From NCBI GenBank assembly GCA_002470135.1, contig DKNC01000045.1:14302-28882 (forward strand): a DNA stretch of 14,581 nucleotides, written 5' to 3'. Each line of letters opens with the position of its first letter. Positions within the stretch are counted from its first letter, which is position 1. Below are positions 7,625 to 13,077 of the stretch, piece by piece. The translations under genes were made by a program, and so were the position numbers. Source of the DNA: Actinobacteria bacterium UBA7398 (lineage in GTDB: Bacteria > Actinomycetota > Actinomycetes > Nanopelagicales > Nanopelagicaceae). The notes under the pieces are model-generated. The model saw nothing but the letters and a program-made list of their open reading frames with translations, was not told where the DNA came from and made no database searches.

Positions 7625-8320
7625 ATGGCGCTATTCAAAGGTAAGAAAAAGAATGCAGATTCTGCACCGGTAGAGAAGAAAATTCGCTTCAAAGAGATCC
7701 GGGATGCTTACGCGATCACTAAAAAGGATAAACCACTGATTCTGCTCTATTGCTTAGCGATATTCATCCCAGTTTGGGCCGTTGGTATTTTAATCGGAGT
7801 CGCCGTTGGCCATCCCTATTACTTAGGTTTTGTAACATTTCCAATTGCGCTACTTGCAGCATTTTTCTTTTTCACTCGCCAAGCTGGGAGCGCGGCATAC
7901 GCATCGATCGAAGGCCAAATCGGTGCCGGGGCATCAGTACTAATGGCAATTCGAAAAGGTTGGACCGTTACGCCAGCAGTAGCTGTGGCAAAGAATCAAG
8001 ATATGGTCCACCGCGCTGTTGGAAAACCTGGCGTAGTTTTAGTTGGCGAAGGTTCAAGCGCGATCCGACATATGTTGGCTGATGAAAAACGAAAAGTTGA
8101 GCGATTCGCTCCTGGCGTTCCCGTATTTGAATTAGTGGTTGGTGAAGGCGAAGGTCAAGTTCCAATTCGGAAATTACAAAAGCGAATGAAAAAATTTCCT
8201 AAAAAACTTGCAACGGTACAACTTCGCGAGTTACGTGCTCGAATGAAAGCCATTGGCGGCATGAACATTCCAATTCCAAAAGGTCCAATGCCTAAAAATG
8301 TGAGAATGCCAAAGCGTTAA
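7625..8320 (+). CDS. DUF4191 domain membrane protein
   Basis: A 231-residue protein of the actinobacterial DUF4191 family (M. tuberculosis Rv2219 type), function unknown. The N-terminal 36 residues are highly charged and basic. Two membrane segments follow (about 38-61 and 66-84), probably forming a hairpin that leaves both ends in the cytoplasm. The rest is a soluble domain with conserved-looking GWTVTPAVAVAKNQDMVHRAVG-type sequence (about 112-133) and VLVGEG (138-143). The C-terminus is rich in Lys, Arg and Pro. Placement between lipA and glnA is a conserved actinobacterial arrangement. Nine bases separate it from the acyltransferase stop, with a possible internal leaderless promoter there. 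It converges with the RDD gene, sharing four bases (TTAA). Confidence 0.88.
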   Translation: MALFKGKKKNADSAPVEKKIRFKEIRDAYAITKKDKPLILLYCLAIFIPVWAVGILIGVAVGHPYYLGFVTFPIALLAAFFFFTRQAGSAAYASIEGQIGAGASVLMAIRKGWTVTPAVAVAKNQDMVHRAVGKPGVVLVGEGSSAIRHMLADEKRKVERFAPGVPVFELVVGEGEGQVPIRKLQKRMKKFPKKLATVQLRELRARMKAIGGMNIPIPKGPMPKNVRMPKR

Positions 8321-8667
8321 TTTTTTACAACAACTGTTTTTGCAAATCGATCATGCAATCCGCGCGATTGCATATCGGTAATCACGGCCGGAATAACTAA
8401 GCAAATTAGAAGCGTCCTAAACAAAATTCGGAGTGGGTTAACGAAATCTTGATCTGGCCAAGTTAAAACTTGTATTTTTAAAATCCGCTGGCCCGCAGAG
8501 GCTCCTTGCAGCGAGGTTAGAATTACAACTTCAGCAAAGAAAACTATAAGAATCCATTGCCCTAACCCAAGAAAACTCTGGAAAATTAAAGCGGTAACTG
8601 CCCAACTCATCAGCCAATCCAAGGTAATTGCCAAAAATCTACGGCCAATCGAGGCGGTTTCTTTCAC
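8317..8667 (-). CDS. small RDD family membrane protein
   Basis: A 116-residue membrane protein with the RDD signature. Arginines at 9-10 and Asp17 lie in the first helix (RRFLAITLDWL). GQR lies at about 59-61, and the terminal block DMQSRGLHDRFAKTVVV (Asp98, Arg102, Asp106) is typical. Three hydrophobic stretches (about 11-31, 34-53 and 82-97) suggest a compact membrane protein. The family is poorly defined; transport has been suggested for some members, but nothing can be assigned here. The start is GTG 8667, with a TANNNT -10 six bases upstream and no ribosome binding site. M. tuberculosis Rv2219A sits in the same position beside glnA1. The gene diverges from glnA across 181 bases and converges with the DUF4191 gene with overlapping stop codons. 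Confidence 0.87.
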   Translation of the reverse strand: MKETASIGRRFLAITLDWLMSWAVTALIFQSFLGLGQWILIVFFAEVVILTSLQGASAGQRILKIQVLTWPDQDFVNPLRILFRTLLICLVIPAVITDMQSRGLHDRFAKTVVVKN

Positions 8668-8673
8668 GGGGAC

Positions 8674-8679
8674 ACGTTA
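8674..8679 (-). promoter_or_regulatory. -10 element for a leaderless RDD transcript
   Basis: On the minus strand TAACGT is followed by GTCCCC and then the GTG start at 8667, the same TANNNT-N6-start geometry as lipB. The element sits inside an imperfect palindrome, GGGGA-N7-TCCCC (8668-8684), that could hold a regulator over the promoter. Confidence 0.55.
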
Positions 8680-8721
8680 TCCCCCGTTTACGCCACCTGC
8701 CTACGTGAGCCCGGCCACGAT

Positions 8722-8749
8722 GAAACATAACCGTAACAAGCAGGTTATG
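8722..8749. promoter_or_regulatory. candidate regulator box upstream of glnA (GlnR-like half-sites and a 7-bp dyad)
   Basis: GAAAC (8722-8726), six bases, then GTAAC (8733-8737) matches the half-sites and spacing of GlnR boxes in actinobacteria. A weaker GTTAT follows after another six bases (8744-8748). Overlapping this is a perfect inverted repeat, CATAACC-N10-GGTTATG (8726-8749). Its position, roughly 33-60 bases before the predicted transcription start, suits an activator. Whether this organism has GlnR is not visible. Confidence 0.45.
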
Positions 8750-8769
8750 GCTTTTTCATCTTTCCCAAT

Positions 8770-8775
8770 TAGCCT
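8770..8775 (+). promoter_or_regulatory. candidate glnA -10 element
   Basis: TAGCCT fits TANNNT and would start transcription near 8782, giving a leader of about 67 bases. There is no good -35, consistent with an activated promoter. Other TANNNT matches exist nearby (TAGCAT at 8808-8813), so the assignment is tentative. Confidence 0.35.
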
Positions 8776-8786
8776 TACCCCATCGA

Positions 8787-8810
8787 TTACGGCTCATTGA
8801 TGCGCCGTAG
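8787..8810 (+). other. hairpin in the glnA leader
   Basis: TACGGC (8788-8793) pairs with GCCGTA (8804-8809) around a ten-base loop, with a T-G pair possible at the base. It would lie near the 5' end of the glnA leader. There is no T run, so it is not a terminator. A shorter alternative stem, GATGC/GCATC (8799-8814), is mutually exclusive with it. Confidence 0.35.
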
Positions 8811-8839
8811 CATCCACTAACCATGGCTTTTGGAAAAAC

Positions 8840-8846
8840 AGGAGAA
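8840..8846 (+). promoter_or_regulatory. Shine-Dalgarno of glnA
   Basis: AGGAGAA lies just upstream of ATG 8849 and confirms the glnA start. It is the strongest ribosome binding site in the window, as expected for a highly expressed gene. Confidence 0.75.
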
Positions 8847-8848
8847 TC

Positions 8849-10279
8849 ATGTTTAAGAATTCTGCAGAAATTTTTGCTTACATCAAAAAAGAAGATGTCA
8901 AATTAGTTGACGTTCGATTTATTGATCTACCAGGAATCCAGCATCACTTCAACGTTCCAGTTGAATCATTCGATGAAGCTGTGTTTACTGATGGATTAAT
9001 GTTCGATGGATCTTCAATTCGTGGTTTCCAAGCAATTCACGAATCAGATATGAAATTGCTGCCAGTTCCTGGATCAGCATTTATCGATCCATTCCGAAAA
9101 GAAAAAACATTGATTATTAATTTCTCCGTGCATAACCCGGTAGATAACACTCCTTATAGTCGTGACCCACGCGGCATTGTTGCCAAAGCGGTTGAGTTCA
9201 TGCGTTCAACTGGTATCGCAGATACTGCATTTTTTGCACCAGAAGCTGAGTTCTATGTTTTCGACGCAGTTAGATTCTCAACTGGAATCAATGAAGCGTT
9301 CCATCATATTGATTCTTATGAAGGGGCTTGGAATACCGGCGTTGAAAAAGATGCCGACGGAACTCCGAACCGCGGCTACCGCACTCGGGTAAAAGGCGGA
9401 TACTTCCCGGTTTCACCAACAGATCAATACGCAGATTTACGCGACCAGATGGTGATGAACTTAGGAAAATCTGGACTACTTGTAGAGCGATCACACCATG
9501 AAGTTGGTACTGCTGGACAAATGGAAATCAATTACCGCTTTAGCGATATCTTGCAAGCCGGCGATGATTTAATGAAATTTAAATACATTGTTAAAAACAC
9601 CGCTTGGCAAGGTGGCAAAACTGCAACCTTTATGCCAAAGCCACTATTCGGAGATAACGGTTCCGGAATGCACGTGCACCAATCACTTTGGAAAGATGGC
9701 AAACCACTTTTCTGGGGCGAAGGTTATGGCGATCTTTCAGATATGGCTCGTTGGTATGTGGGCGGCCTGCTAAAGCACGCACCTTCACTTCTTGCTTTCA
9801 CTAACCCAACCGTTAACTCTTATCGTCGTTTAGTCCCAGGTTATGAAGCTCCAGTTAACTTGGTTTACTCAGCCCGAAATCGATCTGCTTGTATTCGTAT
9901 TCCAATTACTGGATCGAATCCAAAAGCAAAGCGAATCGAATTTCGTTGCCCAGATCCATCATCAAATCCATATCTAGCATTCGCTGCAATGTTGATGGCT
10001 GGCTTAGATGGTATTCAAAATAAGATTGAGCCACCAAAGCCAGTTGATAAGGATCTCTACGAATTAGATGCAGCTGAGGCAGCGTCAATCCCACAAGTTC
10101 CAGGTTCGCTGGATGCAGTTCTAGATAATCTGGAACGTGACAATGAATTCCTCACTCGTGGTGGCGTATTTACTAAAGACCTAATCGATACTTGGATTTC
10201 ATTCAAACGTGAATCTGAAGTTGATTATGTCCGCTTGCGACCACACCCAGCCGAGTTCGAGCTTTATTTCGATCTCTAA
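8849..10279 (+). CDS. glnA: type I glutamine synthetase
   Basis: This enzyme makes glutamine from glutamate, ammonium and ATP in the cytosol, as a dodecamer. The 476-residue length is normal for GSI. Landmarks in order: FDGSSIRGF near 51-60, the metal-binding glutamates in FFAPEAEFYVF and EVGTAGQMEINY, the ATP-site block KPLFGDNGSGMHVHQSL, then NSYRRLVPGYEAP and ARNRSACIRIP, and the glutamate-site RIEFRCPDPSSNPYLA. Tyr404 in KDLYEL matches the adenylylation tyrosine of the GSI-beta subtype (M. tuberculosis GlnA1 has Tyr406), so control by a GlnE adenylyltransferase is expected. The start is fixed by AGGAGAA upstream. A candidate GlnR-like box, an unassigned leader hairpin and a strong terminator at 10292-10322 frame it as a single-gene transcript. 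It corresponds to the main actinobacterial glutamine synthetase, glnA1/glnA. Confidence 0.98.
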   Translation: MFKNSAEIFAYIKKEDVKLVDVRFIDLPGIQHHFNVPVESFDEAVFTDGLMFDGSSIRGFQAIHESDMKLLPVPGSAFIDPFRKEKTLIINFSVHNPVDNTPYSRDPRGIVAKAVEFMRSTGIADTAFFAPEAEFYVFDAVRFSTGINEAFHHIDSYEGAWNTGVEKDADGTPNRGYRTRVKGGYFPVSPTDQYADLRDQMVMNLGKSGLLVERSHHEVGTAGQMEINYRFSDILQAGDDLMKFKYIVKNTAWQGGKTATFMPKPLFGDNGSGMHVHQSLWKDGKPLFWGEGYGDLSDMARWYVGGLLKHAPSLLAFTNPTVNSYRRLVPGYEAPVNLVYSARNRSACIRIPITGSNPKAKRIEFRCPDPSSNPYLAFAAMLMAGLDGIQNKIEPPKPVDKDLYELDAAEAASIPQVPGSLDAVLDNLERDNEFLTRGGVFTKDLIDTWISFKRESEVDYVRLRPHPAEFELYFDL

Positions 10280-10291
10280 AATTAAATAATC

Positions 10292-10322
10292 AAAAGAGGG
10301 CTGCTCGCGCGGCCCTCTTTTT
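10292..10322. terminator. intrinsic terminator, probably bidirectional
   Basis: AAAAGAGGGC (10292-10301) pairs with GCCCTCTTTT (10312-10321) around a ten-base GC-rich loop and runs into Ts. It lies 12 bases after the glnA stop. Read on the minus strand the stem is followed by TTTTGATTATTT, so it can also end the convergent EamA gene (stop at 10333). Confidence 0.9.
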
Positions 10323-10332
10323 ATTTCTAAAA

Positions 10333-11268
10333 CTATTTCTTTGTTCCAGCGGCTTTACTCTCAATTGTTACCACCATAAGTACGCCAATCACCACAATAG
10401 CCCCGCCAAATACATATGAGACCGAAATTTTTTCATGCAAGAATATCGCGCCGAGCGAAATTGCGATTACCGGATTTACATATGCATATGTTGAAATCAA
10501 GCCAATTGGCGCATTGCTTATTAACCAAACATAAGAGCTATAAGCGACAATAGAGCCGACCAAAGTTAAGTAGGTCCACCCCGCCCAAGAAGTCCTTGAT
10601 GCGCTAAAGAATTCCGAGAATTTTTCACCAGTAGCTAATCCGGTCACAATTAGTAACGACCCGCCGGTGAGCATTTGATACATGGTTGAAATCATGGGGT
10701 TCTTAGGCATCGGAAAGCGCGGTGCAATATAACTTCCAAAGGACCAACCAATATTTCCAATCATGATTGCCATTGCCCAAAAAAACATCAAACCGGTGCT
10801 TGCGCCATTTAGCGGGCTAACACTTCCTGGCTTTAGAAGAAACGCGACACCGATAAATCCAATTACCACCCCTAGCCAACTCAAATTACTTGGCCGATCG
10901 TGGTCAACGGTACGAAAAATTGCAATCCAGAAAGGGAGCGCCGAAATAATTAAGGCTGCTATCCCAGTCGGTACATATCGTTCGCCGAGCGCTACCGATC
11001 CAATCGCAATTCCTAATAGCGTGCCACCCATTAACGATGCATTTAAAAATTCGGTTTTTGGAATCAATAGTGAACGCCAACCATTTTTTATCCCAAGTGC
11101 AACTATTAGAATTGCGGTAGCCGCGAGAAATCTAGTACCCATCGCCAATAGCGGTGGCATTGATTCAATTGCTAAGGCAATTCCGTAATATGTTGAACCC
11201 CAAATGATGTAGACCGACCAGAGCGATAGCCAAACTTTCGTTTTATTAGCATTACCTGAATTTGGCAC
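10333..11268 (-). CDS. EamA/DMT family permease
   Basis: A 311-residue inner-membrane transporter with ten predicted helices arranged as two EamA repeats (about 14-146 and 155-302). The opening IIWGSTYYGIALAIE and the following PPLLAMGTRFLAA resemble the YedA/RhtA branch of drug/metabolite transporters, which export amino acids or related metabolites. The conserved GSIVAYSSYVWLI and the glutamate in FLHEKIS near the C-terminal repeat are also typical. The substrate cannot be inferred. The start is GTG 11268; no in-frame ATG lies nearby, and no clear Shine-Dalgarno or well-placed -10 is visible. It converges with glnA across a shared terminator and diverges from the ABC exporter genes over 99 bases. 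The neighbouring glnA does not by itself imply glutamine transport. Confidence 0.9.
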   Translation of the reverse strand: MPNSGNANKTKVWLSLWSVYIIWGSTYYGIALAIESMPPLLAMGTRFLAATAILIVALGIKNGWRSLLIPKTEFLNASLMGGTLLGIAIGSVALGERYVPTGIAALIISALPFWIAIFRTVDHDRPSNLSWLGVVIGFIGVAFLLKPGSVSPLNGASTGLMFFWAMAIMIGNIGWSFGSYIAPRFPMPKNPMISTMYQMLTGGSLLIVTGLATGEKFSEFFSASRTSWAGWTYLTLVGSIVAYSSYVWLISNAPIGLISTYAYVNPVIAISLGAIFLHEKISVSYVFGGAIVVIGVLMVVTIESKAAGTKK

Positions 11269-11305
11269 AGCGCCATTGAACTCGTATTTCTCTAAAAATA
11301 CCTAA

Positions 11306-11318
11306 TCGGCACAGCCGA
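11306..11318. repeat. short dyad in the EamA/ABC divergent region
   Basis: TCGGC-ACA-GCCGA is a perfect 5-bp inverted repeat with a three-base spacer between the two divergent genes. It could be an operator, but repeats this short occur by chance several times in a window of this size. Confidence 0.2.
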
Positions 11319-11352
11319 AAAATGTAATTCTCGACTCAGGTTAGGTTAGTAG

Positions 11353-11358
11353 TAGGCT
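11353..11358 (+). promoter_or_regulatory. candidate -10 element of the ABC exporter operon
   Basis: TAGGCT, the same hexamer as before lipB, lies nine bases before ATG 11368, giving a transcript with at most a few untranslated bases. The bases between (CGTAAACCT) hold no Shine-Dalgarno. The spacing is longer than at lipB, so support is weaker. Confidence 0.4.
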
Positions 11359-11367
11359 CGTAAACCT

Positions 11368-13077
11368 ATGCATAGCACGCCATTTGATCATCTACCGCTT
11401 AAAAATCCTGGAAAGCCGGAACTAACTTCGGTAGCGAATTTTCTATTTTGGATAATTCGTGGACAGAAGCGCGTACTCGCAACTGGAACTTTTTTCGGCG
11501 TATCGAATCTATTAAGCCTGGCAATTCTGCCTGGCGTACTCGGCCATGGCATTCAAGCAATAGCTGATGATGACCAAAAATCTTTACGGAAATGGGTTCT
11601 TGTTACGCTTTTGGTCGGTGGTACTCAAGCATTCACTGGCATCATGCGTCATAGAAGAGCAATCTCGAATTGGATGTCATGCGCAACCCGATTACAACAA
11701 TTGATTAGTGATAAAGCAATTTCGTTAGGTGCAGATTTGCCCCGACTGGTTTCTACTGGTGAAGTTTCGGCAATTAACTCAAATGATGTTGAGCGAGTAT
11801 CCGGCGCTTTTGATTTAATCCCAAGATTGATTGGGGCGTTCGTCTCATTTTTCTTCGTCGCGATCCTTCTAATAAAATCCTCGCCCACTTTGGGGATCAT
11901 GGTTATCATCGGCGTACCATTAATGAGTTTGCTTATTGCACCAATCATAAAACCACTCCAAAGCCGCGAGTCAATTCAACGAGAGAAGTTATCGCGCTCA
12001 TCAAATTTAGCTTCCGATACAGTTGCTGGTTTAAGAATCCTTAGGGGAATTGGTGGCGAAGCATCATTTCTAGCGAGGTTTCGCATTGCATCCCAAGAAG
12101 TGAGAGCTGCCGCAGTTCGAACTGCGAAGATGCGATCACTCCTTGAAGGCATGCAAATAATATTGCCGGGCGCGTTGATTGTTGGCGTTATCTGGGCTGG
12201 TGGATCTCTAGTTGCTCGGGGAGATTTAAAGGTAGGCGAACTTCTAGCTTTTTATGGCTATAGCTCGTTTTTAATGGTCCCGCTACAAATTATGACCGAA
12301 TCCGCACAACGAATTACATCTGCGGTCGTTGCAGCGCGGCGAGTTATTAGATTGTTGAGCGTCGAAAATTTGCATACTTGGGGCAACGCGCAAGCTCCTA
12401 ATATCTCGGGTGAACTAAAAGATTCGATTTCCGGGATTTCAATCGCTGCCGGCGAATTTGTCGGAATTGTTTGCGATGACGCACTGACTGCTGATGATAT
12501 TTGTGATCGACTAGGTGGCTACCTAGATGCTGAGCAAGTTTTCATTGCAAACGCGTCTTTGCAATCGTTCACGCGAGAATCAATTCGGAGCGCAATATTT
12601 TCGCAAGAAAAAGAACCAGCCATTTTATCCGGAACCATAAACTCACATTTTGATGTCCCAGCTACCAAACGACTCTCAATTGATGAATCATTAACGGCCG
12701 CATCCGCAATGGATATTTTAGATTCGTTAGATGGCGATGGTTATAGCGCTGAAGTTGTAGAACGCGGTCGGACACTTTCCGGCGGGCAACGTCAACGACT
12801 CTCGCTTGCGAGATCGCTCTATGTAGATGCACCGATTCTTATTTTGGATGATCCAACCAGCGCAGTTGATGCTCATACCGAAGCGCGAATCGCCGCGCGA
12901 TTACGAGAAGTAAGGAATCATCAGACCACGATTATTTTTACAACTTCGCCGCTAATTCTCGATCATACCGATCGGGTAATTCTCTTAATTAATGGCCATG
13001 TAAAAAACACTGGAACGCATCAAAATTTACTTACTGCAGATAACACCTACCGGGATTTGGTAGTGCGCGGCGAATGA
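11368..13077 (+). CDS. ABC exporter half-transporter with degenerate ATPase domain
   Basis: A 569-residue ABC half-transporter. Residues about 25-330 form a six-helix exporter-type membrane domain; residues about 345-569 form the nucleotide-binding domain. That domain is strikingly degraded. Where Walker A should follow GEFVGIV there is CDDALTADDI (369-378), so the Lys-Ser-Thr positions become Ala375, Asp376 and Asp377. The A-loop strand is about ten residues short and lacks its tyrosine. The catalytic Glu after Walker B is Asp495 (LILDDPTSAVD). The H-loop histidine is replaced (TIIFTTSPL; Thr526 by alignment). In contrast the signature LSGGQRQR (470-477), the D-loop and a Q-loop glutamine (FSQEKEP) are intact. 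The open frame and conserved signature argue against a pseudogene. It overlaps the next subunit as ATGA, so the two should form a heterodimer with one catalytic site, made from the partner's Walker A and this LSGGQ. The substrate is unknown. Confidence 0.9.
   Translation: MHSTPFDHLPLKNPGKPELTSVANFLFWIIRGQKRVLATGTFFGVSNLLSLAILPGVLGHGIQAIADDDQKSLRKWVLVTLLVGGTQAFTGIMRHRRAISNWMSCATRLQQLISDKAISLGADLPRLVSTGEVSAINSNDVERVSGAFDLIPRLIGAFVSFFFVAILLIKSSPTLGIMVIIGVPLMSLLIAPIIKPLQSRESIQREKLSRSSNLASDTVAGLRILRGIGGEASFLARFRIASQEVRAAAVRTAKMRSLLEGMQIILPGALIVGVIWAGGSLVARGDLKVGELLAFYGYSSFLMVPLQIMTESAQRITSAVVAARRVIRLLSVENLHTWGNAQAPNISGELKDSISGISIAAGEFVGIVCDDALTADDICDRLGGYLDAEQVFIANASLQSFTRESIRSAIFSQEKEPAILSGTINSHFDVPATKRLSIDESLTAASAMDILDSLDGDGYSAEVVERGRTLSGGQRQRLSLARSLYVDAPILILDDPTSAVDAHTEARIAARLREVRNHQTTIIFTTSPLILDHTDRVILLINGHVKNTGTHQNLLTADNTYRDLVVRGE

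Noticed and set aside
8770..8848. Glutamine riboswitch before glnA
   Set aside because: The hairpins seen do not match the known glnA RNA architecture that I can recall, which is found in cyanobacteria and marine metagenomes.
8823..8906. Short upstream reading frame starting ATG in the glnA leader
   Set aside because: It is out of frame with glnA, runs into the glnA coding region, and lacks a ribosome binding site; the AGGAGAA inside it serves glnA.
11368..13077. First ABC gene as a pseudogene
   Set aside because: The frame is intact over 569 codons, the LSGGQRQR signature, D-loop and Q-loop are preserved, and the gene is coupled by ATGA to an intact partner. Losses are confined to residues of its own nucleotide site.
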